Assembly (NCBI RefSeq): GCF_014202975.1 | Contig: NZ_JACHHZ010000001.1 | Span: 682,001-746,000, forward strand | From: Povalibacter uvarum | GTDB lineage: Bacteria; Pseudomonadota; Gammaproteobacteria; Steroidobacterales; Steroidobacteraceae | Direction: 5' to 3' | Length of the DNA: 64,000 nucleotides | In this document: in pieces, positions 26,793 to 38,048 of the stretch | Numbering within the stretch: the stretch's first letter is position 1 | Layout: every line of letters starts with the position of its first letter | Program-made: the position numbers and the translations under genes | The notes under the pieces: generated by a model | Database searches by the model: none | What the model was told of the DNA's origin: nothing | The model's input: only the letters and a program-made list of their open reading frames with translations

Positions 26793-27551
26793 ATGACCGA
26801 AACCAGCAAATCCACAGCAACGACCACGCTTCCCACCGGCCAGGGCCTGCGCCGGATTCTCCTCAAACTGTCAGGCGAAGCGCTGATGGGGGAGGAGGAC
26901 TACGGGATCGATCCGAAAGTGCTCAAGCGCGTCGCGGTAGAGATCCGCGAAGTCATGAGTCTCGGGCTGCAGGTTGCGGTGGTGATCGGCGGCGGCAACA
27001 TCTTCCGCGGCGCCGGTCTGGCAAGATCGGGTATGGATCGGGTGACGGGCGACCACATGGGTATGCTCGCCACGGTCATGAACTCGCTTGCAATGCAGGA
27101 TGCGGTCGAAGGTCTTGGCATGCATGCCCGCGTGATGTCCGCGATCCGCATCAACGAAGTCTGCGAGGAATACATCCGTCGTCGTGCCGTGCGCCACCTC
27201 GAGAAGGGTCGCGTCACGATTCTCGCCGCCGGAACGGGTAACCCGTTTTTCACCACGGACACCGCGGCCAGCCTGCGTGCGATCGAGATCAATGCCGACC
27301 TGCTGCTCAAGGCGACGAAGGTCAACGGCATTTACTCCGACGATCCGATGAAGAATCCAGCCGCCACGCGCTACCAGCGCCTGACGTTCGACAAGGTCCT
27401 GACGGATCGGCTGAACGTGATGGATGCGACCGCGATCGTCATGTGCCGGGACAACAACCTGCCGCTCAGGGTGTTCGACATGACCAAGCCCGGTGAACTG
27501 ATGCGCATCGTGCGCGGGGAAGATGTGGGAACGCTGGTAACGAATTCATAG
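26793..27551 (+). CDS. pyrH: Uridylate kinase (UMP kinase)
   Basis: The 252-aa amino-acid-kinase-fold enzyme phosphorylates UMP to UDP. Signature blocks are [43 protein letters not shown] and [16 protein letters not shown] 26793 has AGGA close upstream; a frame-open extension to 26667 is not part of the family. It precedes frr as in most bacteria. Confidence 0.96.
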   Translation: MTETSKSTATTTLPTGQGLRRILLKLSGEALMGEEDYGIDPKVLKRVAVEIREVMSLGLQVAVVIGGGNIFRGAGLARSGMDRVTGDHMGMLATVMNSLAMQDAVEGLGMHARVMSAIRINEVCEEYIRRRAVRHLEKGRVTILAAGTGNPFFTTDTAASLRAIEINADLLLKATKVNGIYSDDPMKNPAATRYQRLTFDKVLTDRLNVMDATAIVMCRDNNLPLRVFDMTKPGELMRIVRGEDVGTLVTNS

Positions 27552-27647
27552 CCTGGTGGGCCGTCGCGTGCCGGGATGAAGAGGCACGCCGCTTCGCGCT
27601 AACCTTCCGAACCTACGCGCACACGCGTACCGATTCCGGAGACCTCG

Positions 27648-28205
27648 ATGATCAACGATCTCAAGAAAGACGCCGCCGAACGCATGACGAAATGCGTGCT
27701 GGCCCTCAAGAACGAACTGAAGAAGCTGCGCACCGGCCGTGCGCACCCGAGCCTGCTCGAGCACATCCGGGTCGAGTACTACGGCAACGAAGTGCCGCTC
27801 AACCAGGTTGCGAACGTTGCACAGGAAGATGCCCGGACCCTCACCGTGACCCCGTGGGAAAAGAACATGGTGCAGGTGATCGAGAAGGCCATCATGAAGT
27901 CCGATCTCGGGCTCATGCCGAACACGGCGGGCACCGTGATCCGCGTGCCGATGCCGCCGCTGACCGAAGAGCGTCGCCGCGACCTGACGAAGGTCGTGCG
28001 TCATGAAGCCGAGAACGCGCGTGTCGCCGTGCGCAATGTGCGCCGTGACGTGATGTCCGATCTCAAGGACGCGCTCAAGGAAAAGCTCGTGTCGCAGGAC
28101 GACGATCGTCGTGCGCAGGACGACGTGCAGAAGCTCACGGACAAGTACGTCGCCGAGATCGACCAGGTGCTGGCCGACAAGGAAAAGGAACTGATGCAGG
28201 TCTGA
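27648..28205 (+). CDS. frr: Ribosome recycling factor
   Basis: The 185-aa tRNA-mimic protein splits the post-termination ribosome with EF-G. Family blocks [39 protein letters not shown] and RNVRRDVM are present and length is exactly typical. Confidence 0.97.
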   Translation: MINDLKKDAAERMTKCVLALKNELKKLRTGRAHPSLLEHIRVEYYGNEVPLNQVANVAQEDARTLTVTPWEKNMVQVIEKAIMKSDLGLMPNTAGTVIRVPMPPLTEERRRDLTKVVRHEAENARVAVRNVRRDVMSDLKDALKEKLVSQDDDRRAQDDVQKLTDKYVAEIDQVLADKEKELMQV

Positions 28206-28231
28206 CCTGCACAGCCTGCGATCGTCCGTTC

Positions 28232-28990
28232 ATGGCCCCGCCTGCGACCAGTTCGAAATCCAAGCCGTCCGGTGTGCTGCCGCGCCACGTGGCAGTCATC
28301 ATGGATGGGAATGGTCGCTGGGCGTCCAAACGCGCGCTGCCGCGCCCGGCGGGTCACCGCATGGGTGTGAAGGCGGTCAAGCAGACCGTGGAAGGATGCG
28401 CAAAGCGCGGCATCGAAGTGCTTACGCTGTTCGCGTTCTCGAGCGAGAACTGGCAGCGTCCCCGCGAAGAAGTGTCGATGCTCATGAACCGCTTCCTCGA
28501 AGCACTCGACAACGAAGTCGATGACCTGCACAAGAACAGCATCCGGCTGCGGTTCATAGGCCGGCTCGATCAACTGTCGACGGCGCTGCGCGATCGGATG
28601 CATGCCGCGGAGGCGCTCACCGCCGCGAATTCGCGCATGACGCTCGTGATCGCGATTGCGTATGGCGGGCGCTGGGACATCGCGGCGGCTGCACAGTCGC
28701 TTGCGCGGCAATGTCTCGCCGGCGAGCGCAGCGTCGACAGCATCGATGAAGCTGCGATCTCCGGCGGTGTCGCGCTGGCCGGGCTTCCCGATCCGGATCT
28801 GTTCATCCGCACGGGCGGCGAGCATCGCATCAGCAACTTCCTGCTCTGGAATCTCGCGTACACCGAGCTCTATTTCTGCGATGTGCTCTGGCCCGATTTT
28901 GGCGATGACGAGCTCAGTGCAGCTCTCGAACATTTCGCCAGCCGGCAGCGCCGATTCGGGCTGACGTCTTCGCAGGTCGAGTTGCGCTGA
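28232..28990 (+). CDS. uppS: Isoprenyl transferase (undecaprenyl diphosphate synthase)
   Basis: The 252-aa cis-prenyltransferase makes the C55 carrier lipid for cell wall synthesis. The catalytic Asp is in VAVIMDGNGRWA, followed by GHRMGVKAVK, LFAFSSENWQRP and, near the end, DLFIRTGGEHRISNFLLWN. It overlaps cdsA by one base (TGATG). Confidence 0.96.
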   Translation: MAPPATSSKSKPSGVLPRHVAVIMDGNGRWASKRALPRPAGHRMGVKAVKQTVEGCAKRGIEVLTLFAFSSENWQRPREEVSMLMNRFLEALDNEVDDLHKNSIRLRFIGRLDQLSTALRDRMHAAEALTAANSRMTLVIAIAYGGRWDIAAAAQSLARQCLAGERSVDSIDEAAISGGVALAGLPDPDLFIRTGGEHRISNFLLWNLAYTELYFCDVLWPDFGDDELSAALEHFASRQRRFGLTSSQVELR

Positions 28991-29784
28991 TGCTGAAGCA
29001 GCGCATCATCACGGCCCTGTTGCTTGCGCCGCTCGCGGTGCTCGTGATCCTCTGGACGCCCCACACGGTGACGATGGCTGTATTCGCCGTGCTGGTTGTG
29101 GCGGGCGCGTGGGAATGGGCTGCGTTCCCCGGTTGGAACTCCGCGCCTGCACGCATTGCCTACGCGGGACTCATGGCCGCCGGCATCGCTGCGCTGTGGA
29201 CGTCGATGCCTGAAAGTCCTCGCCTCGACGTCGTGATCGATGTTGCGATGCTGTGGTGGCTGGCGGCGCTGGCGTGGATCGCCTTCATGCCCATGCGCAT
29301 GAATCGCGCGATTGCCGCAGTCGCTGGCTTTCTGGTTCTGTTGCCGGTGTGGCTCGCGCTGGTGCGGTTGCATGGCAGGGATCCTCATCTCGTCCTGTTC
29401 CTGGTCCTCGTCGTCGTCGCGGCTGACGTGGGCGCATACTTTGCGGGTCGCGCCTTCGGCAAGCACAAGCTTGCGCCCCGCGTCAGCCCAGCAAAGACGT
29501 GGGAAGGCGTTTTCGGCGGACTTGCTGCGTCGGCGTTGATGGCCGGCGTCGGTGTTTACTGGTTCGACGTCACGCCTGGACCGTTCCTCGCGCTGTGTCT
29601 GGTGGTCGTCGTGGCATCCATCGTGGGCGATCTCACCGAAAGCCTGTTCAAGCGGCACGCCGGTCTGAAGGACAGCGGCAGCCTGCTGCCTGGGCACGGC
29701 GGTGTGCTCGATCGTGTCGACAGCGTCACTGCTGCCGCTCCCGTGTTCGTCTTCGGGCTCGAATGGCTCGGGCGGCTGTCATGA
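28990..29784 (+). CDS. cdsA: Phosphatidate cytidylyltransferase
   Basis: The 264-aa multi-pass membrane enzyme makes CDP-diacylglycerol from phosphatidate and CTP. The C-terminal signature is intact: [28 protein letters not shown], with [13 protein letters not shown] before it. It overlaps the dxr start by four bases (ATGA). Confidence 0.95.
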   Translation: MLKQRIITALLLAPLAVLVILWTPHTVTMAVFAVLVVAGAWEWAAFPGWNSAPARIAYAGLMAAGIAALWTSMPESPRLDVVIDVAMLWWLAALAWIAFMPMRMNRAIAAVAGFLVLLPVWLALVRLHGRDPHLVLFLVLVVVAADVGAYFAGRAFGKHKLAPRVSPAKTWEGVFGGLAASALMAGVGVYWFDVTPGPFLALCLVVVVASIVGDLTESLFKRHAGLKDSGSLLPGHGGVLDRVDSVTAAAPVFVFGLEWLGRLS

Positions 29785-30998
29785 CGCGCGCACGGCCGAT
29801 GCGGGTTGCCGTGCTCGGTTCGACGGGCAGCATCGGGATCAGCACGCTCGATGTGCTAGCACGCCACCCCGAACGGTTCACGGTCTTCGCGCTGACTGCC
29901 CACGTCAACGCAGCGCGCCTGCGTGAACAATGTTTAATCCATCGACCCGCCTATGCGGCTGTCTCTGCCCCGGCTGCAGCAAGCAAACTCGAGGCCGAGT
30001 TGCGGGAGGCGGGGGTAGCGACGCGTGTACTCTGTGGTGAAGATGCGCTGTGCGAGATCGCGGCACACGAGGATGTCGACACTGTCATGGCCGGCATCGT
30101 CGGTGCCGCGGGCCTGCGCTCGAGCCTTGCGGCAGCCCGGGCAGGCAAGCGGATTCTGCTCGCGAACAAGGAAGCGCTCGTCATGTCGGGCCCACTGTTC
30201 ATGCAGGCTGTACGCGAAGGCGGTGCGACGCTCCTGCCCGTGGACAGCGAGCACAATGCGATTTTCCAATGCATGCCTTCCAGCGCACGAACGGGCACCC
30301 GGTGCGAAGGCGTCACGCGCGTATTGCTCACCGCATCCGGCGGTCCCTTTCTGCGGACGCCTCGTGATGCATTGCGAGGGGTCACGGCCGATCAGGCCTG
30401 TGCGCATCCCCGCTGGGTGATGGGCCGCAAGATTTCCGTGGATTCCGCAACGCTGATGAACAAGGGGCTCGAGCTCATCGAAGCCTGCCTGCTGTTCGAC
30501 CTGCCGCCATCGCAGGTGGAAGTCGTCGTGCATCCGCAGAGCATCGTCCATTCCCTGGTGGAATTTTGCGACGGTTCGATGCTCGCGCAGCTGGGAAACC
30601 CTGACATGCGCACACCGATCGCCCACGCACTCGGCTGGCCGCAGCGCATTCCCTCCGGTGTAGAATTGCTGGATATTGTGCGGGTCGGGCGGCTCGATTT
30701 CGAAGCCCCTGACCTGGAACGGTTTCCATGCCTGGGCCTCGCTCGGCGCGCTGCCGAAGCAGGGGGTACGGCTCCGGCAGTGCTGAACGCCGCCAATGAG
30801 GTGGCTGTCGGCGCTTTTCTGGCCGGCCAGCTGCCGTTCGTGGAAATCCCCGCAATCATCGAACAGATCCTGTCGCAGCACAGCGTGCGTTCAGTCAGCT
30901 CGCTGCAGGATGTGATGACGGCCGATGCCTGGGCGCGCGCGCAGACGCAGACCCGGCTGGGTGTGACCGCCGGCGTAGCCGCGGGAGTGTGCGCATGA
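29781..30998 (+). CDS. dxr: 1-deoxy-D-xylulose 5-phosphate reductoisomerase
   Basis: The 405-aa NADPH enzyme forms 2-C-methyl-D-erythritol 4-phosphate, the committed step of the MEP isoprenoid route. Motifs: [11 protein letters not shown] for [28 protein letters not shown] with metal Asp and Glu, [11 protein letters not shown] and [18 protein letters not shown] 29781 overlaps the cdsA stop; it also overlaps rseP at its end. Confidence 0.96.
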   Translation: MTRARPMRVAVLGSTGSIGISTLDVLARHPERFTVFALTAHVNAARLREQCLIHRPAYAAVSAPAAASKLEAELREAGVATRVLCGEDALCEIAAHEDVDTVMAGIVGAAGLRSSLAAARAGKRILLANKEALVMSGPLFMQAVREGGATLLPVDSEHNAIFQCMPSSARTGTRCEGVTRVLLTASGGPFLRTPRDALRGVTADQACAHPRWVMGRKISVDSATLMNKGLELIEACLLFDLPPSQVEVVVHPQSIVHSLVEFCDGSMLAQLGNPDMRTPIAHALGWPQRIPSGVELLDIVRVGRLDFEAPDLERFPCLGLARRAAEAGGTAPAVLNAANEVAVGAFLAGQLPFVEIPAIIEQILSQHSVRSVSSLQDVMTADAWARAQTQTRLGVTAGVAAGVCA

Positions 30999-32398
30999 TT
31001 TCAACTGACAGTCCGGGCGAGGTCCTTCTCGCCATCCTCACGTTCGTGGTCGCGATCGGCATTCTCGTCGCGGTGCACGAATTCGGACATTTCTGGGTGG
31101 CGCGGAAGCTCGGCATCAAGGTGCTGCGTTTCTCGATCGGCTTCGGCAAGCCGCTGTGGCAGCGCGTCGCCGGCGAAGACCGCGTCGAATATGTCATCGC
31201 GGCGATTCCGCTCGGCGGCTACGTCAGGCTCCTCGATGAACGCGAGGGCGACGTCGATCCGCGCGAGGTGCATCGTTCGTTCAATCGCGCGCCGGTATGG
31301 AAGCGCGTTGCCGTGCTCCTTGCCGGACCGGCGTTCAATCTCGTTTTCGCCGTGCTGATGTACTGGATTCTCTTCGTCGCCGGCGTGCCGACGTTGAAGC
31401 CGATCGTCGGTGAAGTCACTCCCGACTCCATTGCCGCGCGCGCGGGACTCAGGTCCGAGGACACGATCCTTTCCGTCGACGGCAAACCCGTCGCCACACT
31501 CGAATCAGCCCTGATCGGGACGCTTGACGATCTCATCGACGACGGCACGATCACGATGCGCGTGCAGGGTCGCGACGGCTCCGAGCGCGACGTAATCATG
31601 GACACCGGTGAGCGCCGTCGCGCGCTCACGCAAGCGGACACGATGCTGCCCGGACTGGGTTTCGACTTCTGGCGGGCGAAAGAGCAGACCCTCATCGGCG
31701 ATTTCGACGAAACCAGCGTCGCCAAGGCGGCGGGTCTGGCCAAGGGCGACCGGATTGTCGGCGTGGACCAACAGCCGGTGTCCGATTTCCAGCAACTGTC
31801 GCAACTGATTTCGCCGGCAGCCAACCGTCAGGTCACCGTGACCGTCGAGCGTGGCACCGAGCGGCTGGATTTCCAGGTGACACCGCGGGCCGACATCGTT
31901 GACGGCAAGACGGTCGGACGCCTCGGCATCAAGTCGACAGGCAAGCCTTCCGACTCCGATCTGGCCATGACGGAGCGCATGCGCACCGTTCAGAAATCCG
32001 GCCCGATCGCGGCGATCGGGGAAGCGGCCGCGAAAACCCTGGATACCTCGCTGTTTACGCTGCGGATCGTCGGTCGCATCGTGACGGGCGATGTCTCCCT
32101 GAAGAACATTTCCGGCCCCATCGCGATTGCCGAGACAACGGGTTTCGCGGCGCGGCAGGGATGGCGTACATTTTTCAATACGCTGGCGCTGATCAGCATC
32201 AGCCTCGGTGTCCTGAACCTTCTGCCCATCCCGATCCTGGACGGCGGGCAGGTCGTCTATCAGCTTGCGGAACTGGTGAAGGGAAAACCGGTCTCAGAGC
32301 GTGCACAACTGTTCGGCCAGCAGATCGGCATTGCCGTGCTGATCCTCATGATGTCGCTGGCCTTCTATAACGACATCGCGCGGCATCTGGCCCCCTGA
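30995..32398 (+). CDS. rseP: Site-2 protease RseP
   Basis: The 467-aa inner-membrane zinc protease cleaves anti-sigma factors such as RseA in the envelope-stress pathway. Zinc motif HEFGH is at residues 28-32 in the first membrane segment. Two PDZ domains follow (about 120-210 and 215-300), and a C-terminal [12 protein letters not shown] supplies the third ligand. ATG 30995 overlaps the dxr stop (ATGA). A GTG six bases earlier is possible. It precedes bamA, matching its role. Confidence 0.95.
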   Translation: MISTDSPGEVLLAILTFVVAIGILVAVHEFGHFWVARKLGIKVLRFSIGFGKPLWQRVAGEDRVEYVIAAIPLGGYVRLLDEREGDVDPREVHRSFNRAPVWKRVAVLLAGPAFNLVFAVLMYWILFVAGVPTLKPIVGEVTPDSIAARAGLRSEDTILSVDGKPVATLESALIGTLDDLIDDGTITMRVQGRDGSERDVIMDTGERRRALTQADTMLPGLGFDFWRAKEQTLIGDFDETSVAKAAGLAKGDRIVGVDQQPVSDFQQLSQLISPAANRQVTVTVERGTERLDFQVTPRADIVDGKTVGRLGIKSTGKPSDSDLAMTERMRTVQKSGPIAAIGEAAAKTLDTSLFTLRIVGRIVTGDVSLKNISGPIAIAETTGFAARQGWRTFFNTLALISISLGVLNLLPIPILDGGQVVYQLAELVKGKPVSERAQLFGQQIGIAVLILMMSLAFYNDIARHLAP

Positions 32399-32422
32399 CC
32401 GGTTTTTGAAGGCCCACTACTG

Positions 32423-34882
32423 ATGCGTTTGAGAACAATTATTCACGCGACGCTCGCGGTCGCGGCAAGTACCGCAGTCGCTGCCTGGCCGGTCGCTGCC
32501 ACGGCCCAGAGCTCCGGCTTCACCGTCGGTGATATCCGGATCGAAGGTCTGCAGCGAATCTCGGAAGGTACGGTCTACAACTATCTGCCGGTGAACATCG
32601 GCGACCAGCTGGATCCGCGCCGCGTCGCCGAGTCCATGCGCGCCCTGTACGCGACGGGCTTTTTCCGTGACGTCGAAATGCGACGCGACGGCGGCACGCT
32701 CGTGATCGCGGTCGTCGAGCGCCCCTCGATCGAGAGCTTCGAGATCAAGGGCAACAAGGACATCAAGACCGAAGACCTGCAGCGGTCGCTGCGCAACGTC
32801 GGTCTCGCGACGGGCAAGACATTCGACCAGTCAGTGCTCGATGAGGTGAAGCAGTACCTCACCGACCAGTACTTCTCGCGAGGCAAGTACGCTGTGCGCG
32901 TCGACGCGAAGGTCGAAGAAGTGCCCGGCAACAAGGTCAAGATCGCGATCGATATCAACGAAGGCAAGCGCGCGCGCATTCGCCAGATCAATATCGCGGG
33001 CAACACGGCGTTCCCCGACGAGGATCTGCAGGAAGGCTTCGAGCTGAAGACGCCGAACTGGCTCTCCTGGTATCGCCAGGACGATCGCTATGCGCGTGAA
33101 GCGCTGTCCGGCGACCTCGAAAAGCTGCGCTCGTACTACATGGACCGCGGCTACGCGAACTTCGCCGTCACCTCGACGCAGGTGGCCATCGCGCCGGAGA
33201 AGGACGACATCTTCGTCACGGTGAACGTGAACGAAGGCGACGTCTTCAAGGTGTCGGAGGTCAAGCTCGCCGGCAACATGGTGATTCCGGAATCCGAGCT
33301 GCGCCGACTGATCCTGATCCAGCCGGGCGACACGTATTCACGCAAGTTCATCACGGCAACGACCGAAGCGATGAAGCTGCGTCTCGGGTTCGACGGCTAC
33401 GCATTCGCGACCATCGATCCGGTGCCGCAGGCGAACAACGAGACGAAGGAGATCTCGCTTACCTTCGTCGTCGACCCGAAGAATCGCGTGTACGTGCGCC
33501 GCGTGAACTTCAACGGTACGACCGGTGTGAACGACGAAGTATTCCGCCGCGAAATGCGCCAGCTCGAAGGCGCGTATCTGTCGAACACGGCAGTCGAGCG
33601 CTCGAAGCAGCGTATCCAGCGTCTGCCGTTCATCGAGAAGGTGGAGGTCGAGAACACGCCGGTGCCGGGCGCCGCCGATCTCGTCGATGTCGACTTTGAG
33701 ATCAAGGAAGGCTTGCCGGGCCAGTTCGGCGGCGGCGTCGGCTATTCGGAGTCGCAGTCCGTGATCCTGAACGGTAGTTTCACGCACTCGAATTTCATGG
33801 GCACGGGCAATCGCGTTCAGGCCGAAATCAACTCGGGCAAGTATGCGAAGAGCTACAGCTTCTCGCACACCGATCCTTACACGACGATCGACGGTGTGCG
33901 TCGCACGGTCTCGCTCGGGTATCGCGACGTCACGCAGTTCACGTCCGCGACGTCGGACTTCGACACGACGACGGCGACCCTCGGTATCGGTTATGACTAT
34001 CCGATCACCGAGTACCAGTACCTGAGCTTCGGCTTGTCGGCGCAGCAGGCCGAACTGGCGACGACCTCCCTGGGCAGCGCCGCGGAAGCGAACGACTGGG
34101 TGCAGAACAACGGCAACCCGAGAACCGAGTGCTTGTCGCAGACCGATCTGACGGTGCCTTGCAGCGAGTATCCGAACTACAGCCTGTTCCGGTCCAAGTT
34201 CCGCACGTTCGAGCTGAACACGGGCTGGAGCTTCGACTCGCGCAACCGCACGATCTTTGCGACTTCCGGAACGCGCCAGCGCCTGTCGCTCAGCTACACG
34301 TTGCCGGGCAGCGAGGTCGAATTCTGGACGGTGTCGTACGACCTGCTGAAGTTCATCCCGATCTGGCGCGACTTCAAGCTGATGTTCAACATCGAAGCGG
34401 CTTATGGTGAACCGCTGGGCGATACGACCGGTCTGCCGCCTTATCGTCAGTATTTTGCCGGCGGTCCGGATTCGGTCCGCGGCTTCCGCGAAAGCCGCCT
34501 GGGTCCGAAGGACAGCTTCGGTCGCCCGTACGGCGGTAACATCAAAACCGTTGCGCAGACGGAACTGCTGCTGCCGATGCCTGAAAAATGGCGCAACAGC
34601 GCGCGGTTCAGCCTGTTCTACGACATCGGCAACGTATTCTCGAACCAGGACATCAACTTCGTCGGCCCCCCGGACGTGAACGGGGTCCAGCATCCGGTCG
34701 ACTACAAGTTCAGCTATGATGAGCTTCGTCAGTCAGCGGGCGTGGCCGTGCAGTGGCTTGCGCCGCTCGGTGTCTTCCGGTTCAGCTACGCCATCCCGCT
34801 CAATGACGAACGCGGGGATACGGCGACCCGGTACGGGGACGAAACCGAAGGGTTCCAGTTCTCGATCGGGCAGGCGTTCTGA
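32423..34882 (+). CDS. bamA: Outer-membrane assembly factor BamA
   Basis: The 819-aa essential Omp85 insertase. The signal peptide ends near residue 28 (AATA, then QSSGF). Five POTRA domains follow to about 430 (the first is FTVGDIRIEGLQRISEGTVYN). A 16-strand barrel contains the VRGF motif (GPDSVRGFRESRLGPKD), and the chain ends in Phe. It lies between rseP and skp in the conserved envelope cluster. Confidence 0.97.
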   Translation: MRLRTIIHATLAVAASTAVAAWPVAATAQSSGFTVGDIRIEGLQRISEGTVYNYLPVNIGDQLDPRRVAESMRALYATGFFRDVEMRRDGGTLVIAVVERPSIESFEIKGNKDIKTEDLQRSLRNVGLATGKTFDQSVLDEVKQYLTDQYFSRGKYAVRVDAKVEEVPGNKVKIAIDINEGKRARIRQINIAGNTAFPDEDLQEGFELKTPNWLSWYRQDDRYAREALSGDLEKLRSYYMDRGYANFAVTSTQVAIAPEKDDIFVTVNVNEGDVFKVSEVKLAGNMVIPESELRRLILIQPGDTYSRKFITATTEAMKLRLGFDGYAFATIDPVPQANNETKEISLTFVVDPKNRVYVRRVNFNGTTGVNDEVFRREMRQLEGAYLSNTAVERSKQRIQRLPFIEKVEVENTPVPGAADLVDVDFEIKEGLPGQFGGGVGYSESQSVILNGSFTHSNFMGTGNRVQAEINSGKYAKSYSFSHTDPYTTIDGVRRTVSLGYRDVTQFTSATSDFDTTTATLGIGYDYPITEYQYLSFGLSAQQAELATTSLGSAAEANDWVQNNGNPRTECLSQTDLTVPCSEYPNYSLFRSKFRTFELNTGWSFDSRNRTIFATSGTRQRLSLSYTLPGSEVEFWTVSYDLLKFIPIWRDFKLMFNIEAAYGEPLGDTTGLPPYRQYFAGGPDSVRGFRESRLGPKDSFGRPYGGNIKTVAQTELLLPMPEKWRNSARFSLFYDIGNVFSNQDINFVGPPDVNGVQHPVDYKFSYDELRQSAGVAVQWLAPLGVFRFSYAIPLNDERGDTATRYGDETEGFQFSIGQAF

Positions 34883-34932
34883 TTCCGATTACTACTATTT
34901 CGCCCCTATTGCGCCACAAGGGTTCATTGCAC

Positions 34933-35517
34933 ATGGCACGTTCGAGCATTTTTGGCCTCCTGTTCACGACCAGCCTGGCATTGCTGGCGCCTCTCGGCGT
35001 CGCTCAGGCACAGATGAAGATCGCCGTGGTCAACGTTCCGCGGCTCCTCGAGGAGGCGCCTCAGGCCAAGGCCGCCATGCAGGCACTCCAGGACGAGTTT
35101 GCCCCGCGGCAGCGCGCCATCGTGGCGCAGCAGAAGGACCTGAAGACGAAGGAAGAGAAGCTGCAGCGCGACGGCGCCGTGATGGCGGAGAACGAGCGTC
35201 GCAACGCGGAAAAGGATCTGCGCGACGGTCAGCGTGAAATGGCCCGCAAGCAGAACGAATACGTCGAAGACCTGAACCTGCGCCGCAACGAGGAGCTGGG
35301 CAAGCTGCAGCGTTCCCTGCTGCAGGAAGTACAGGTCTTCGCTCGCCAGGCCAACTACGACGTCGTGCTCGGCGACGGCGTGCTGTACGTCAACGAGTCG
35401 ATGGACATCACGGCGCAGGTCCTGAGCGGCCTGCAGGCCCGCTACAAGTCGGGTGCCCCGGCGAAGCCCGCGGCAACCGCGCCCGTGAAGCCGGCCACGC
35501 CGCCGGCCAAGCAATAA
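34933..35517 (+). CDS. skp: Periplasmic chaperone Skp (OmpH family)
   Basis: The 194-aa protein has a signal peptide (about 26 residues, ending AQA), a long basic helical arm region rich in Gln/Lys/Glu (RQRAIVAQQKDLKTKEEKL), and strands KIAVVNVPRLLEE. The last 25 residues form a Pro/Ala/Lys tail not found in E. coli Skp. It carries unfolded outer-membrane proteins to BamA. A TTG at 34909 could extend it, but ATG 34933 gives the better signal. Confidence 0.92.
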   Translation: MARSSIFGLLFTTSLALLAPLGVAQAQMKIAVVNVPRLLEEAPQAKAAMQALQDEFAPRQRAIVAQQKDLKTKEEKLQRDGAVMAENERRNAEKDLRDGQREMARKQNEYVEDLNLRRNEELGKLQRSLLQEVQVFARQANYDVVLGDGVLYVNESMDITAQVLSGLQARYKSGAPAKPAATAPVKPATPPAKQ

Positions 35518-35547
35518 CGGCCGATTCGCGACGCCGCCGCGGCGCCT

Positions 35548-36636
35548 ATGAGTACGCCCCCCAAAGGAACCACGCTGGGGGAACTGGCCGTTCGCTTCGG
35601 CTGCACGCTGAAGGGTGATCCGGATCTTCGGGTGACGCATGTCGCGGCGCTCGAAGATGCGGATCCCACAGCGGTCACCTTCCTCGCCAATCCGAAATAT
35701 CGGCGACATCTCGGGCAGACCCGCGCCGGGGCTGTCATCGTCGATGCGCGCCTCGCGGATGCTTGTCCCGGGGCCGCGCTGATCGCCCAGAATCCTTACG
35801 CCACTTATGCGCGCATAGCCGCCGTGCTTCATCCGGAGCCCGTGGCTCCTCCCGGAGTTCATCCGTCGGCGGTCGTCGATGGCTCGGCGACCATAGACCC
35901 CACGGCTTCGGTCGGTCCGCGTGCCGTGATCGAAGCGGGTGTGTCGATCGGTCCACGAGTCGTCATCGGGCCGGGAAGCGTCGTGATGCGCGGTACACGG
36001 ATCGGTGCCGACACTCGACTGGTCGCGAATGTCACGCTGTGCCACGACGTGGTCCTGGGAGAGCGGTGCGTGCTGCACCCGGGGTCGGTGATCGGCGCGG
36101 ACGGATTCGGGCTTGCGCCCGAACGAGGGCAGTGGATCAGGGTGCCGCAGGTCGGCGCAGTCACCATCGGCAACGATGTCGACGTCGGTGCAAGCACGAC
36201 CATCGATCGCGGCGCCATCGGCGACACCGTCATCAGCGACGGGGTCAAGCTCGACAACCAGATCCAGATCGGCCACAACGTGCAGATCGGAGCCCATACG
36301 GCGATTGCGGGCTGCAGCGGCGTTGCTGGAAGTGCCGTGATCGGCAAGCGCTGCATGATCGGCGGGATGGTGGGGGTCGCCGGGCACCTGACGATATGCG
36401 ACGACGTGTTCGTGACCGGGCAATCGTTCGTTTCCAGCAGTATCCGCAAGCCCGGGTACTACTCGAGTGGACTACCCATCGACGAAACCGCCAGATTCCG
36501 CAAGAATGCGGCGCGTTTCAGCCAGCTCGACGAGCTGGCTCGCGACGTACGCCGCCTGCGCAAGCTCGCGGGCGGGGAGGAAGGGCCGGAAGCCGGAGCG
36601 GACGACCTGCCGGCCGCCGAAGACGACAGCAAGTAG
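35548..36636 (+). CDS. lpxD: UDP-3-O-acylglucosamine N-acyltransferase
   Basis: The 362-aa left-handed beta-helix acyltransferase adds the second acyl chain in lipid A synthesis. An N-terminal uridine-binding part (to about 100), then hexapeptide repeats, and the catalytic His in QIGHNVQIG. The C-terminal helix and a Glu/Pro/Ala/Asp tail ([17 protein letters not shown]) follow. Confidence 0.95.
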   Translation: MSTPPKGTTLGELAVRFGCTLKGDPDLRVTHVAALEDADPTAVTFLANPKYRRHLGQTRAGAVIVDARLADACPGAALIAQNPYATYARIAAVLHPEPVAPPGVHPSAVVDGSATIDPTASVGPRAVIEAGVSIGPRVVIGPGSVVMRGTRIGADTRLVANVTLCHDVVLGERCVLHPGSVIGADGFGLAPERGQWIRVPQVGAVTIGNDVDVGASTTIDRGAIGDTVISDGVKLDNQIQIGHNVQIGAHTAIAGCSGVAGSAVIGKRCMIGGMVGVAGHLTICDDVFVTGQSFVSSSIRKPGYYSSGLPIDETARFRKNAARFSQLDELARDVRRLRKLAGGEEGPEAGADDLPAAEDDSK

Positions 36637-36659
36637 CATCAGGCAAGCAAGGGGAACGA

Positions 36660-37145
36660 ATGACTGAAGCCGGCAAGACGGAGCAGGGCGAACAGATCCT
36701 GACGATGGACATCAACGAGGTGCTGCGCCGGCTGCCGCACCGCTATCCGTTTCTGCTCGTCGATCGGGTGCAGGAGTGCATCGCCGGCAAGTCGATCCGG
36801 GCGCTCAAGAACGTCACCTTCAACGAGCACTTCTTTCCCGGGCACTTTCCCCATCGTCCCGTGTTCCCGGGCGTCATGATTCTCGAAGCGCTGGCGCAGA
36901 CCGCGGGCATCCTCGCGTTCGTCACTGCCGGCGTCTATCCCGATTCCGAGCGGCCGATGTATTTCGTCGGCATCGACAACGCGCGTTTCCGCCGCCCCGT
37001 CGAGCCTGGCGATCAGCTCATCCTGAAAGCGACGCTCGAGCGCTCGATGCGCGGCATCTGGAAGTTCGCGACAGTCGCCGAGGTGAACGGCGAAGAAGTC
37101 ACGAGCGCCTCGATGATGGTCGCTCCGGGAACAGGATCGAAGTAA
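36660..37145 (+). CDS. fabZ: 3-hydroxyacyl-ACP dehydratase FabZ
   Basis: The 161-aa hot-dog dehydratase of fatty acid synthesis has the catalytic His in [12 protein letters not shown] and Glu in [16 protein letters not shown] before ATG 36660 supports the start. Its stop codon TAA is the first three bases of a heptamer unit (TAACCGC). Confidence 0.95.
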   Translation: MTEAGKTEQGEQILTMDINEVLRRLPHRYPFLLVDRVQECIAGKSIRALKNVTFNEHFFPGHFPHRPVFPGVMILEALAQTAGILAFVTAGVYPDSERPMYFVGIDNARFRRPVEPGDQLILKATLERSMRGIWKFATVAEVNGEEVTSASMMVAPGTGSK

Positions 37146-37156
37146 CCGCCAACCGC
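37143..37156. repeat. Short heptamer pair between fabZ and lpxA
   Basis: TAACCGC and CAACCGC, then TTTCGC and the lpxA ATG. It is a two-unit copy of the heptamer repeat and doubles as the fabZ stop. Confidence 0.6.
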
Positions 37157-37162
37157 TTTCGC

Positions 37163-37951
37163 ATGGCAATTCATCCAACAGCACTGATCGCCTCCGACGC
37201 CGAGATCGCTCCCGATGTCGAAATCGGCGCGTACACCGTCGTCGGCCCCGGGGTGAAGATCGGACCGGAATGCTGGATCGGGCCGCACGTCGTCATCGAC
37301 GGGCCGACGACCATCGGCCGCGCGAACAAGATTTTCCAGTTCGCATCCATCGGCGCGGCGCCCCAGGACCTCAAGTACAAGGGCGAACCGACGCGGCTGG
37401 AGATCGGCGACCGCAACGTCTTCCGCGAGAACTGCACGATCAATCGCGGCACGACGAAGGACCAGCTCGTCACCCGCATCGACAGCGACAACCTGTTCAT
37501 GGCCGGGTCGCATGTCGGTCACGATTGCATCATCGGCTCGCATTGCGTGTTTGCGAACTACGCGACGCTCGGCGGTCACGTCGAGATGGGCGACTGGGTG
37601 CACCTCGGCGGATTCGCTGGCGTGCATCAGTTCTGCAAGATCGGCGCTCACGCATTCATCGCGAACAACACGGCCGTCACGCGCGATGTGCCGCCGTACG
37701 TGATGGCGGTTGGCCGACCAGCCGAGCCGCACAGCGTGAATGCGGAAGGCCTGAAGCGCCGCGGCTTCACCGCGGACCAGATCCGCAACATCCGCAAGGC
37801 GTACCGCGTGCTGTATCGATCCAAGCTCAAGCTCGTCGATGCCACCGAAGAGTTGGGTGCACTCGTCGCCGAACAGCCCGAGCTGAAGGCCTTCGTCGAC
37901 TTCCTCAATGACACGACGCCGCGGCGAGAGCGGGTCGGAATCGTCAGGTAG
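37163..37951 (+). CDS. lpxA: UDP-N-acetylglucosamine acyltransferase
   Basis: The 262-aa trimeric beta-helix enzyme does the first step of lipid A synthesis. Catalytic His lies in AGSHVGHDCIIGSH, and the C-terminal helical tail starts at about LKRRGFTADQIRNIRKAYR. Length is typical. The start at 37163 directly follows a heptamer pair, with no clear Shine-Dalgarno. Confidence 0.96.
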   Translation: MAIHPTALIASDAEIAPDVEIGAYTVVGPGVKIGPECWIGPHVVIDGPTTIGRANKIFQFASIGAAPQDLKYKGEPTRLEIGDRNVFRENCTINRGTTKDQLVTRIDSDNLFMAGSHVGHDCIIGSHCVFANYATLGGHVEMGDWVHLGGFAGVHQFCKIGAHAFIANNTAVTRDVPPYVMAVGRPAEPHSVNAEGLKRRGFTADQIRNIRKAYRVLYRSKLKLVDATEELGALVAEQPELKAFVDFLNDTTPRRERVGIVR

Positions 37952-37953
37952 AA

Positions 37954-37974
37954 GCGGTTGGCGGTTAGCGGTTA
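37954..37974. repeat. Heptamer tandem repeat after lpxA
   Basis: GCGGTTG, GCGGTTA, GCGGTTA preceded by GAA right at the lpxA stop. It is in inverted orientation to the array at 38066-38086. Confidence 0.85.
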
Positions 37975-38048
37975 GTCCAGAGGCGCAGAGGCCGGGAACA
38001 CAAAGCTGACCTCGACGTACCGCTTCCAGAGCAGGAATCAATTCCTCC

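Noticed and set aside
34924-36423. A 499-codon minus-strand open frame over skp and lpxD
   Set aside because: Shadow of two clear genes; composition is His/Asp/Arg-rich without domain pattern.
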